64,000 nt of DNA, taken from NCBI RefSeq assembly GCF_025628805.1, contig NZ_JAOTBG010000008.1, positions 1 through 64,000 on the forward strand, in the 5' to 3' direction. Source of the stretch: Anaplasma capra. GTDB lineage: Bacteria > Pseudomonadota > Alphaproteobacteria > Rickettsiales > Anaplasmataceae. The notes under the pieces are model-generated. The model was not told where the DNA came from and did no database searches. It worked only from the letters and a program-made list of their open reading frames with translations. Position numbers and translations under genes: made by a program. Shown in pieces: positions 18,857 through 26,955 of this stretch; position 1 is the first letter of the stretch, and each line of letters starts with the position of its first letter.

Positions 18857-19882
18857 GTGAGCAATAATTGTGTGTGTACCATGAAGGCTCCCGGGGGCGC
18901 TTTGTCCGTTGTATTAATGTTTCCTGGCCAGGGCTCGCAGTTTGTTGGCATGGGTAGGGAGGTTTACTATAGTTCCGTTGCCGCTCGTAGTGTGTTCCAT
19001 GAAGTGGATGAGATTCTGGGTAGGCACCTTTCTAGGATAATCTTCCAAGGGCCTGAGGAGGCCCTAACCTCGACCTGCAATGCTCAACTTGCGCTGATGA
19101 CTGTGTCGATTGCGCTGGTTCGGGCGCTGGAGGAGAACTTGGGTGGTTGTATCACCGATGTTGTTGAGTATGTTGCGGGTCATTCGGTGGGGGAGTATGC
19201 AGCCTTGCATGTTGCAGGGGTTCTTGGGTTGCCCAGCGTCGCAAAGTTGCTAGATGTTAGGGGTAAAGCCATGCGCAGGGCGGAGTCCCTGTGTTGCGGT
19301 GGAGGTATGGCTGCCCTGATCGGTGGTGATCTGAGCGATGTTGAATCTGTTGTTGAGCGTGCCTCTGTGTACGGCGTGTGTGAAATTGCAAACGATAACT
19401 GCGTAGGTCAGGTGGTAGTTAGCGGTGTTGAGGATGCACTGCAGCAGCTGCCTAAGTTAATTGAGGGAACGGATATAAGAAAAGTAGTGCGGCTGCGTGT
19501 TAGCGGTCCGTTTCACTCATCTCTGATGCGGTTGGCTTGTGATGAGATTAGTGGCTTTGTTGAGCAGCTGGAGATGCATGAGCCAAAAGTTGGTGTTGTT
19601 TTCAACGTTTCCGCTTCTGCTAGTTACGACTGCGGCGCTATCAAGGACTTAATAGTGCGGCAGGTCGTCGGCAGGGTTAGGTGGCGAGAGAGTATTGAGT
19701 ATCTGGTAAAGCGGGGGTGCGTTAAGTTTGTAGAGGTAGGACCAGGCCAAGTGCTCACTGGGCTGCTCAAGAGGATAGATAGGTCCGTCAGCGGATTTAA
19801 CGTTGATTCCATGGAGTCCATACGCGCCAGTTGTGCTGGTGTTCTGAGTTCAGAAAAGTTCGCTGAGAGTAGTTCTGGGTAG
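18857..19882 (+). CDS. fabD: Malonyl-CoA:ACP transacylase
   Basis: This enzyme transfers malonyl from CoA to acyl carrier protein at the entry of type II fatty-acid synthesis. The FPGQGSQ motif lies near residue 22, the catalytic Ser110 in GHSVGEY (108-114), GP-HSSLM with the catalytic His follows, and VEVGPG-VLTGLL is C-terminal. The start is GTG 18857 (341 aa). ATG 18881 is an in-frame alternative that would remove eight unconserved residues. A three-codon ATG-GCG-GTG-TGA at 18849-18860 overlaps the GTG start. It is the first gene of a fabD-tmk-MFS run. Confidence 0.95.
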   Translation: MSNNCVCTMKAPGGALSVVLMFPGQGSQFVGMGREVYYSSVAARSVFHEVDEILGRHLSRIIFQGPEEALTSTCNAQLALMTVSIALVRALEENLGGCITDVVEYVAGHSVGEYAALHVAGVLGLPSVAKLLDVRGKAMRRAESLCCGGGMAALIGGDLSDVESVVERASVYGVCEIANDNCVGQVVVSGVEDALQQLPKLIEGTDIRKVVRLRVSGPFHSSLMRLACDEISGFVEQLEMHEPKVGVVFNVSASASYDCGAIKDLIVRQVVGRVRWRESIEYLVKRGCVKFVEVGPGQVLTGLLKRIDRSVSGFNVDSMESIRASCAGVLSSEKFAESSSG

Positions 19883-19883
19883 C

Positions 19884-20552
19884 ATGTTTATAACTTTTGA
19901 GGGGATAGACGGATGCGGAAAAACCACGCAGGCTGCTCTCCTTGCTAAATATCTGTCGGGTTTGTACGGTGAAGGCAGTGTAGTTCTTGCCAGGGAACCT
20001 GGGGGCACGTCGTTTAACGAGCTTGTGAGAGAGATTATTCTGGGGCTTTGTGACTACACTCTGGACAAGATTACTGAGCTGCTGCTTTTTGCGGCGATGC
20101 GCAGGGAAAGCTTCGTCAAGGTGGTGTCTCCAGGCTTACTTGCGGACAAAGTGGTAATAAGTGACAGGTTTATAGATTCCACAGTAGCATATCAAGGCTA
20201 TGGGCTCGGGGTGGACTTTGAGCTCATCAGCACGCTAAATTCCCTAGTTGCTGGCGTCATGCCTGACATCACTTTTGTTATGGATGTAAGCACGGAATGC
20301 GCTCTCGCCAGAACAGGCCTGAGTGGCTGTGAGAACCGCAGCGTTGAGTTTTATGATAGAGTGAGGGCGGGCTTCAGGGCGATAGCGGAGTCTGACCCGC
20401 GCAGGTGCCACATGATAGACTGCACCGACAGTTCTGCAGAAGATGTATACTCCATACACGACAAAATTGTGGCACTGTTTCACAGGGTTGCTGACGGCAA
20501 GCATAAGTCAGGGCAGTGGCCCATGGTAGGCTATAAGGCCTTTGGGCACTAG
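19884..20552 (+). CDS. tmk: Thymidylate kinase
   Basis: Phosphorylates dTMP to dTDP. The P-loop is GIDGCGKTTQ (residues 7-16), the DR motif with substrate-binding residues is DRFIDSTVAYQGYG, and AREPGGT is the conserved REPGG segment. At 222 aa it is slightly longer than usual (about 205-213) owing to a C-terminal extension. It starts 1 bp after the fabD stop, so coupled translation is likely. Confidence 0.94.
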   Translation: MFITFEGIDGCGKTTQAALLAKYLSGLYGEGSVVLAREPGGTSFNELVREIILGLCDYTLDKITELLLFAAMRRESFVKVVSPGLLADKVVISDRFIDSTVAYQGYGLGVDFELISTLNSLVAGVMPDITFVMDVSTECALARTGLSGCENRSVEFYDRVRAGFRAIAESDPRRCHMIDCTDSSAEDVYSIHDKIVALFHRVADGKHKSGQWPMVGYKAFGH

Positions 20553-20631
20553 GCACCGCTTTGGTGATTTGCTGCTGTACTTCATTGACTTTGTCTACTT
20601 TCCAGTTTACCGTTGCACCCTGTATGACGTC

Positions 20632-21906
20632 ATGGGTTGTGCCGTGTGGTTGGTGGATCGCAGGTTTTTTGCTTGGTTTGCTGTGGCGGTGTTCTATGCG
20701 CTCCAGTACATATTACGCGTCATGCCTAACACTCTTTCCGGGGAGATCATGGGGCGCTTCGATATAGGGGTGCTTTCCTTTGGGCAATTTTCCGCGCTCT
20801 ATTACGCGGGATACACCGTGGCCCACATTCCGGTGGGTGTGCTAATAGACAGATTTGGTCCCAAAAGGGTGGTTCCCGTCTGCATGCTTCTGACTTCTTT
20901 GGGCGTAGTGCCTATGCTGTTTGGTTCGTGGATGCTTGTGCAGATTGGTAGGGTATTGGTAGGCGTAGGATCTGCCGCCGCGGCTATGTCCATCCTTAAA
21001 GTCTCTAAAATGTATTTTGGCGGTAAGTTTGTCAGGATGGCTTCCATTGCTCTAGTTATAGGGATTCTAGGTGCAATGTATGGAGGTATGCCGTTTCTAT
21101 CGCTAATAGAGAGCTTCGGCTGGCATAGGGTGTTGCTGGTGTTGATTGTGGGGGGGTGCACTTTGTCCCTACTTGCAGCATGTCTCTTGTTTGATGTTGA
21201 AGATACTACCGGGGACGGCAGTAGCGCGTATGGGCAGGCGCGCGGTAGCATATATCAGCAAATAAAAGGCGTAATATTCAACAAGCATCTGGTGATCATA
21301 AGCTTGCTCGGAGGCTGCATGGCGGGTCCACTGGAGGGCTTTGCTGGTGTGTGGGCTACCACGTTTCTGTCTGAGGTGTGTAGGCTCAGCCATAAAGCGG
21401 CTACCATTCTGCCTTCTACCATGTTTGTTGGATCGTGCATAGGCACATTGATCTTCGGTCGCATGCTTGAGAAATCCTACAACGGGTGGGACATAGTAAT
21501 CTGCTGCGGTATTTTTACCATTGCTGCATTTGCGGTTATGCTGATGGGACATTGTGGGAGTGGAGTCAGCGCGTTTGTTCTACTGATGGTTTTGGGGGTA
21601 TGTTCCGCATATGGTGCCATAACAGCGTTTAAAGCCATAGAATGTGTGGATAGTGATTCCACAGCGCTGGCAGCTGCGACTGCCAATATGATAGTCATGT
21701 CTTTCGGGTACTTCTTTAATACAGCGATTTCTCTGGTGATAAACTGGGGGAGTAAGGTTGTTCCCGGCCATGCCGCCGTCTACGGCAGCGATCTTTTAGT
21801 CAAAGCTATGCTGGTTATTCCCCTAGGCACGCTTGTTGGCACTGTTGGGACTATGTTGATGAAGCGTTACAGCAAGCGCCAAGAAAGCACGCCACAGCAT
21901 GGGTAG
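20632..21906 (+). CDS. MFS transporter
   Basis: About 424 residues with 12 predicted hydrophobic spans. Typical major-facilitator features are LRVMPNTLSGEIMGRF at the end of helix 1, the loop GVLIDRFGPKRV and a long charged central loop. It resembles the MFS group frequent in Rickettsiales with no assigned substrate. The frame is open back to TTG 20542 inside tmk. ATG 20632 is chosen because conserved sequence begins soon after it, but no ribosome binding site is obvious and the true start could lie upstream. Third gene of the fabD-tmk run, convergent with the Tim44-like gene. Confidence 0.82.
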   Translation: MGCAVWLVDRRFFAWFAVAVFYALQYILRVMPNTLSGEIMGRFDIGVLSFGQFSALYYAGYTVAHIPVGVLIDRFGPKRVVPVCMLLTSLGVVPMLFGSWMLVQIGRVLVGVGSAAAAMSILKVSKMYFGGKFVRMASIALVIGILGAMYGGMPFLSLIESFGWHRVLLVLIVGGCTLSLLAACLLFDVEDTTGDGSSAYGQARGSIYQQIKGVIFNKHLVIISLLGGCMAGPLEGFAGVWATTFLSEVCRLSHKAATILPSTMFVGSCIGTLIFGRMLEKSYNGWDIVICCGIFTIAAFAVMLMGHCGSGVSAFVLLMVLGVCSAYGAITAFKAIECVDSDSTALAAATANMIVMSFGYFFNTAISLVINWGSKVVPGHAAVYGSDLLVKAMLVIPLGTLVGTVGTMLMKRYSKRQESTPQHG

Positions 21907-21929
21907 CGCCCAAGCCCGTAACTTCGTGT

Positions 21930-22589
21930 CTAAGCGCTGGTAGAAGCTAGGTACCACTTTCTGCCGGCAGTAGTGATATCCCTCTCGAACCTCCACGTAT
22001 CCTCTATTACGGAGATTTTCGAGACGCTGCCGTCCACGACGTTACCCTCTGTGTCTCGTATGACGTTTATTTGCTCAGTGAGGAATCGCACGGTTATGGC
22101 TGCGAGGTTGCCCTTCAACTCGGCATTGGTTATTTTTTGAGATGTGACGGAGACCACTACGTCTTCGTGAACGCGCCCCGCGCTCTTGCGCCGCTCCATT
22201 TCCCTGACGAAAGAGCTGTACATGCTTTTGTTCAGCAAGGATGACAGAAGCTCAGCGTTTCCCTTGTTCAGCGCTTTGACTATTGCTTCAAAAGCCGCTG
22301 CGGACCCCTCCATAAAGTGCTTCACCGAGAAGTCTCTACTACGCTCCTTTATCGTCCCCAACGTACCTAGGACCTGGTCGCTATGCTCCGACTCCTCTAC
22401 TACGGAACTCACCAGAGTATCCTGAGAGGCGATCGAGCCGTCAGAAGCGGATTGCTCATCGACAACCTGCTCTGGGTAGATGGCACTTGGCTGGAGGCTC
22501 ACACTGGACGCCTTGCCTAGGGAGCTGTATAAGCGAAAGAAAATAAAGGCCGCGACGAACGCGTATATCGCCAACTCAACCATACCCAT
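21930..22589 (-). CDS. Tim44-like domain protein (TimA)
   Basis: The N-terminus has one transmembrane helix (VELAIYAFVAAFIFFRLYSSLG, quoted in part; about residues 4-24). An acidic low-complexity linker and a C-terminal Tim44/mL45-like domain (about 85-219) follow. The domain shows the family run of short helices ending in VIEDTWRFERDI and W-LAS. In mitochondria Tim44 tethers Hsp70 to the import pore. Bacterial versions sit on the inner membrane with unclear function. ATG 22589 or 22583 fits the family start better than the longest frame (22661). It is divergent from secB, and both deal with protein traffic. Confidence 0.85.
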   Translation of the reverse strand: MGMVELAIYAFVAAFIFFRLYSSLGKASSVSLQPSAIYPEQVVDEQSASDGSIASQDTLVSSVVEESEHSDQVLGTLGTIKERSRDFSVKHFMEGSAAAFEAIVKALNKGNAELLSSLLNKSMYSSFVREMERRKSAGRVHEDVVVSVTSQKITNAELKGNLAAITVRFLTEQINVIRDTEGNVVDGSVSKISVIEDTWRFERDITTAGRKWYLASTSA

Positions 22590-22650
22590 CCACAATTTTT
22601 CACGAAGGCTATGTACAAAAGTACTTAACCATATTATAGTTTGCCCAGTG

Positions 22651-22665
22651 TTAATCAACAATTAA
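22651..22665. promoter_or_regulatory. CtrA-type box between timA and secB
   Basis: TTAA (22651-22654), seven bases, TTAA (22662-22665) exactly fits the core of the alphaproteobacterial CtrA box. It lies in the 108-bp divergent spacer. One such match per window of this size is possible by chance. Confidence 0.35.
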
Positions 22666-22697
22666 TTGCGGTATTTCCGTCTTTAGGAGTCTTCAGT

Positions 22698-23198
22698 ATG
22701 CGTCCGAGGCTTAGAGTGAGGGGGCAGTACATAAAGGATTTGTCCTTTGAAAATCCCAACTCCCCCAAGGTTTTCCTGATGATAAGTAAATCCCCTCCGG
22801 AGATCAATATATCGGTCAATGTATCTTCGGCATCTCTGCCCGTGAAGCCCCCTGGGGATGGTGATGACCAACACGTGACTGACCTTTATGAGGTTACCTT
22901 GCAGGTCAATATAGAATCTGTTGTAGAAAAAGTTGCGGCGTTTTTGTGTGAGCTTAAGTACTGTGGAGTCTTCTCCCTCGAAGAGGAGGCTGAAGAGCAA
23001 GGGGTGAAAGAAGCCCTGCTTATCACTGCCCCCAGCATTTTGTTTCCCTTTGTCAGGGAGGTAATAGCTAAGATGACTGCAAGTGCGGGGTTTCCGCCGC
23101 TAATGCTTGATGTCATTGATTTTGAGACGATGTACGCCAATCAACTTGGTGGGGGCAATGAAGGTCAGCAAGCTAGCGAAAGTGGGGGTGCGGCCTGA
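22698..23198 (+). CDS. secB: Protein-export chaperone SecB
   Basis: A 166-residue SecB, the tetrameric cytoplasmic chaperone that hands unfolded precursors to SecA. Family landmarks: [14 protein letters not shown] near residue 8, a beta-rich middle with YEVTLQV, then [15 protein letters not shown] and [14 protein letters not shown] 22698 has TAGGAG nine bases upstream. The C-terminal tail (GGGNEGQQ onward) is variable. It lies 30 bp upstream of an exported DsbA-like gene, so they may be co-transcribed. Confidence 0.95.
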   Translation: MRPRLRVRGQYIKDLSFENPNSPKVFLMISKSPPEINISVNVSSASLPVKPPGDGDDQHVTDLYEVTLQVNIESVVEKVAAFLCELKYCGVFSLEEEAEEQGVKEALLITAPSILFPFVREVIAKMTASAGFPPLMLDVIDFETMYANQLGGGNEGQQASESGGAA

Positions 23199-23228
23199 AG
23201 TTTGTGGTTAGTAGAATGTGGTAGAATT

Positions 23229-23969
23229 ATGGGGTTTTTGCGGTGTTGTGCGGGCATTCCCCTCGTAGCGGTCTGCCTGTGTTTTGTGTTGCTCGGTGCT
23301 TCCGCGGCTGTTGGTGGAGAAGTTGGTGCTACCTCATCCGGTGATGCAAAAGTGGCTAATGATGCTGCCAATACAGCGGAAGAGTTGCTTGGGCTGGTTT
23401 CCGGAGATAGGTTTTTAGGGAACACCAGTGCCCCCGTAGTTATGGTGGAATATGCGTCTTTTGCGTGTGCTCACTGCGCAGATTTCGCCACCAAGGTGCT
23501 TCCCAGGCTTAAGAGCGAGTATATAGATAGAGGTAAACTTCTGTATATACTTAGGGATTTCCCCTTGGATAGGCTCTCACTTACTGCGGCCATGCTTGGT
23601 TCTTGCTACAAAGACAACCGGGCGTTTTTCGCCTATGCCAAGGCGGTGTTTAACTCATTTGACGCTCTGATTGCAACTCATAAAGACCTTGGGTTACTGG
23701 CCAACATTGCCAAGATTAGCAATATCTCCGATGAGGAGTTCAAGAGATGCACGACCGACGAGGCGCTCATGGATAGTATAGTGCAGAAAAAGTTTCTGGC
23801 CGTGAATAAACTCGACGTGAACGCCACGCCTGCATTCTTCTTGAATGGGCAAAGATACGATGGTGGCCACGACTTTGGCAGCATTTCTGAAGAAATCGAA
23901 AGGTTGGCCTTGCTGCATCCTAACTATTCTGCATTAGACGGTAAGGCAACCAAGTTGGGGCGTAAATAA
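23229..23969 (+). CDS. Exported DsbA-like thiol oxidoreductase (CAHC)
   Basis: A 246-residue thioredoxin-fold protein with a signal peptide (basic-hydrophobic residues 1-30, ending ASAAVGG). Its active site CAHC (80-83) sits in YASFACAHCADF. The cis-proline loop NATPAFF follows near residue 200. This is the DsbA/Bdb subfamily that uses protein thiols or glutathione-like partners in the periplasm. CAHC differs from the CPHC of E. coli DsbA, which should shift redox potential. Disulfide-linked outer-membrane proteins are typical for Anaplasma, so assisting those is a plausible role. Located just after secB. Confidence 0.88.
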   Translation: MGFLRCCAGIPLVAVCLCFVLLGASAAVGGEVGATSSGDAKVANDAANTAEELLGLVSGDRFLGNTSAPVVMVEYASFACAHCADFATKVLPRLKSEYIDRGKLLYILRDFPLDRLSLTAAMLGSCYKDNRAFFAYAKAVFNSFDALIATHKDLGLLANIAKISNISDEEFKRCTTDEALMDSIVQKKFLAVNKLDVNATPAFFLNGQRYDGGHDFGSISEEIERLALLHPNYSALDGKATKLGRK

Positions 23970-24026
23970 GGTACAGGCACCATTGTAGGCCCGGCTGTTG
24001 CCGCACAGTGGCGTTGTACGCATACG

Positions 24027-25292
24027 CTATGCGAGCATGTTTGATATTGCTTCCGGGCTGGGGAGAGAGCCTATTTTACCTATCGCTGCGACGGTCAGTC
24101 TGTTGCTGTCCTTCAGTAGAAGGTTTGCTGCGCTCACTACGTCATCAAGGCTTACAGCGCGTATTTTGCGGATCATCTCATCCTTGGTGATGTACCTGTT
24201 ATAATGTGCATAGCAGTAGCCAATAGCCTCCGATTTCCCTACAGTGCTCTCTCTGGACATCAGAACCTCGGATTCCAGCTTGCTTTTCGCCCTTAATAGC
24301 TCTTCCTCTTGCACGGTTTCAGGTAGTTTTTTCATCTCGCTGGCTATTGTTTCAAGAAGCTCCCGAAGTTTACTCTCGTCGGTTGCCGCGTGTATAGAAA
24401 AGAGCCCGCTGTCAGAGTAACTGGAATTGAAAGAGGAAATGCTGTAGACCAACCCCCGCTTTTCCCTTATTTCCTGGAACAGCCTTGAGGACATACTGCT
24501 GCCCAGTATTGAGTCCAAAACCTGCATTACGTAATACCGCTCGTCAAGGTATGACACCCCGGGGAACCCTATCACTATGTTGACCTGGTCTAGATCCCTA
24601 TCCTCTAAATATTGCCCTCCCGTGTATGTGGGGGGAGTAACAGGGTGCCGTTCACGGTCTTTAATTTGGGAAAACCCTTCGGACATGTGCACGATTTCCT
24701 CATGTCTAATATCTCCGGCTACGGAGAGAATCATGTTATTCCCGTAGTAGTTTACATCCATATACTGCACAAGGTCAGCTTTGGAAAAGCCTAGTACTGA
24801 CTGCTCAGAACCCAGGATTGGTGCCCCAAAAATCTGGTCTCTGTAGGCAACCTCCATGTACTTATCGAAGATGATACTACTCGGCACGTCGTTTGTTTGG
24901 TATATCTCCTGCAGCACAACGTTCTTTTCTCGCTCAATTTCAATTTCCGGGAATGCTGACCGCAGCACGATGTCCTCCAGGACCTCCATGGCCACACCTA
25001 CATCTCTCTTCATTACCTTGACGTGGTACACTGTGTGTTCTTTGTCCGTGTACGCATTAAAGTTTCCTCCGATGCGATCGAAGGTCATTGCAATGTCCAA
25101 TGCGGACCTTGTTGTTGTGCCCTTAAATGCCATATGCTCCAGAAAATGCGCCAAGCCTATCTTCCCTTTTTCTTCATGTCTGCCGCCTGTTCTCACCCAT
25201 ATGCTTATTCCCACAGAATTTACTCCATGTACCCTTTCGGAGACTATGGAGAAGTTATTTTCTAGTTTAGTGACTGAGGGAATGTTATCCAT
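24027..25292 (-). CDS. M16 family zinc peptidase (processing-peptidase-like)
   Basis: A 421-residue single-unit M16 protease. The inverted zinc motif HFLEH is at residues 49-53, with a downstream Glu in the ERE region near 129 as the third ligand. The C-terminal half has the R/Y pair (GLVYSISSF). It is close to the mitochondrial processing peptidase beta subunit and to rickettsial M16 enzymes. No signal peptide, so it is probably cytoplasmic, degrading peptides or trimming N-termini. It is divergent from the M23 gene. Confidence 0.92.
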   Translation of the reverse strand: MDNIPSVTKLENNFSIVSERVHGVNSVGISIWVRTGGRHEEKGKIGLAHFLEHMAFKGTTTRSALDIAMTFDRIGGNFNAYTDKEHTVYHVKVMKRDVGVAMEVLEDIVLRSAFPEIEIEREKNVVLQEIYQTNDVPSSIIFDKYMEVAYRDQIFGAPILGSEQSVLGFSKADLVQYMDVNYYGNNMILSVAGDIRHEEIVHMSEGFSQIKDRERHPVTPPTYTGGQYLEDRDLDQVNIVIGFPGVSYLDERYYVMQVLDSILGSSMSSRLFQEIREKRGLVYSISSFNSSYSDSGLFSIHAATDESKLRELLETIASEMKKLPETVQEEELLRAKSKLESEVLMSRESTVGKSEAIGYCYAHYNRYITKDEMIRKIRAVSLDDVVSAANLLLKDSNRLTVAAIGKIGSLPSPEAISNMLA

Positions 25293-25433
25293 GGCTTGAT
25301 CGCAAGTAGTATAGAAACCGTTGATGGTATAGCATTGCTGTACTGAGTAAAAGCTAAATATTTGAGGGATTTGCAGGAGATGGTGACACCTGTGCCTTGC
25401 AGCAGGGTTTTAGTGCTTGTTTAGGGGGATTTT

Positions 25434-25472
25434 ATGATGTATGAAATGCGTCGGTCCGGGGTTTGTGGGTGA
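25434..25472 (+). CDS. Possible 12-codon leader peptide before the M23 gene
   Basis: ATG 25434 follows a strong AGGGGG-ATTTT ribosome binding site and encodes 12 residues (starting MMYEMRRS), ending TGA 25472, 8 bp before the GTG start of the M23 gene. That GTG itself has a poor binding site. It may be a leader that couples translation, or simply chance. Confidence 0.3.
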   Translation: MMYEMRRSGVCG

Positions 25473-25480
25473 TGTAGGTA

Positions 25481-26680
25481 GTGTTATCTGAAGTGATCCG
25501 CGTGCTGAGCGTGCTTTCTGTCGTTTTGGGTTTTTCACAGGCTGTTTTTGCTGACAGTGGCGTTGCTGGTCGCGAGGCACTTCAGGTTGTTGTAAAAAAG
25601 GGAGACAGCGTAATCAGTGTGCTGTGCAATGCGGGCGCACAAGCGGCAGAAGCGGTTGCTGCAGCTAAGTCTCTCAGTGAGGTGTATAACATCGACAGAA
25701 TAGACATTGGAGACAAAATAAGTGTTGGATTGGGCAACGGTCTGGATTTTGTTTCAGTGAATCCCGCACGTTCTCTGTACGTTTTCGAAGCGCGCAGGAA
25801 TTCAACCGGTGAGTACATAGCAAGGGTTGAAAGCAGCGCTCGGGAGATAAGAATTCTGCGGGTGATTGGCCCTGTGGAGCAATCATTTTTTGCATCTGCG
25901 GCTAACTACGGGCTGCAGGATACCATGATTATGCAACTGCTATCTATATATAGTGGCCGTACAGATTTGGAGAAAATCCCCCGAGGTAGCACTTTTGATG
26001 TTCTGTTTGAGAGATTTTTCGATGATAAAGGAAATTCGGTAGCCGATGGGAACGTTCTGTATACATCCTTGAATATCAAAGGGCAAAACGGCAGGAACAC
26101 GAGCCTCAAGCTCTATAGGCACCTTATGAAAGATGGAACCGCTAGGTACTGTGATAGCGAGGGGCGTAGCCTTGGTAGGGGCATCTTTGAGCATCCCATT
26201 GGCGATGGGAGCGCGTTTCGTGTTTCATCGAAGTTTGGGACTAGGAGGCACCCTATACGCGGTTACAGCGGGTTCCACAAAGGAGTCGATTATGCTGCGC
26301 CCCTGGGTACCCCCGTCAGGGCTGCGGACAGCGGTATAGTGGAGTTTGTGGGGACAAGGGGTACCTACGGGAGGTATATACTCATACGCCATAGAAACTT
26401 GTACTCCACGGCCTATGCCCACCTAAGCAAGATTAGTACGGGATTGATCAAGGGGTCCAAGGTTAAGCGCGGACAGGTGATTGCGTACGTGGGGAGCACG
26501 GGTTTATCTACTGGGCCACACTTGCACTATGAGGTGTTGTATAGGGGTAAGCATGTTGACCCCCAAAAAGTTGGGATAGATAAAGTTGTGGTTGAGCTTC
26601 CACAAGAAGAGAGTGTGCCATTTCAGGAGACTGTTGCCAATATGCAAAGCATGCTAAGTAGGGATGACCATGGGAACTGA
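25481..26680 (+). CDS. M23 family metallopeptidase (peptidoglycan hydrolase type)
   Basis: A 399-residue exported protein with a signal peptide (cleavage near FADS, residue 25). An N-terminal LysM/OapA-like segment follows (QVVVKKGDSVISVL, then residues to about 85). The C-terminal M23 domain (about 255-365) has zinc ligands H266 and D270 in FHKGVDYA and H347-x-H349 in PHLHYEV. Such enzymes cut peptidoglycan cross-links during growth and division. Anaplasma keeps glmU and murA in this same window, so a small amount of substrate is plausible. The start is GTG 25481; an in-frame stop at 25475 excludes anything further upstream. Confidence 0.9.
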   Translation: MLSEVIRVLSVLSVVLGFSQAVFADSGVAGREALQVVVKKGDSVISVLCNAGAQAAEAVAAAKSLSEVYNIDRIDIGDKISVGLGNGLDFVSVNPARSLYVFEARRNSTGEYIARVESSAREIRILRVIGPVEQSFFASAANYGLQDTMIMQLLSIYSGRTDLEKIPRGSTFDVLFERFFDDKGNSVADGNVLYTSLNIKGQNGRNTSLKLYRHLMKDGTARYCDSEGRSLGRGIFEHPIGDGSAFRVSSKFGTRRHPIRGYSGFHKGVDYAAPLGTPVRAADSGIVEFVGTRGTYGRYILIRHRNLYSTAYAHLSKISTGLIKGSKVKRGQVIAYVGSTGLSTGPHLHYEVLYRGKHVDPQKVGIDKVVVELPQEESVPFQETVANMQSMLSRDDHGN

Positions 26681-26846
26681 GCATGTGGATGAGGGGGCAC
26701 CCGGTTGGGGGGTGCTTCATCTGGTGGTCGAAGCCAACGCCATGGCCCAGTGGAGTGCACCATTTGTGTTCCCGTAGATAGGCTAATTCCGGGATTTCGC
26801 CCCCTTTCGTGTGTGACCGCAGTTAGAAGCTTTGGTCTCATTTTCG

Positions 26847-26875
26847 TTGACTGTAGAATGCATAGGCGCTAGACT
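26847..26875 (+). promoter_or_regulatory. Promoter of the NMO-like gene
   Basis: TTGACT (26847-26852), a 17-bp spacer and TAGACT (26870-26875) lie in the 275-bp gap after the M23 gene, about 80 bp before the chosen TTG start. Confidence 0.55.
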
Positions 26876-26955
26876 CTAGGGTATTTCGTGCATTTTCGTG
26901 CTGCGCGCGCTGGGTCTTTGCGGGGCTGCAGCGTTAAGTGGGGAGGGTTGCTCTT

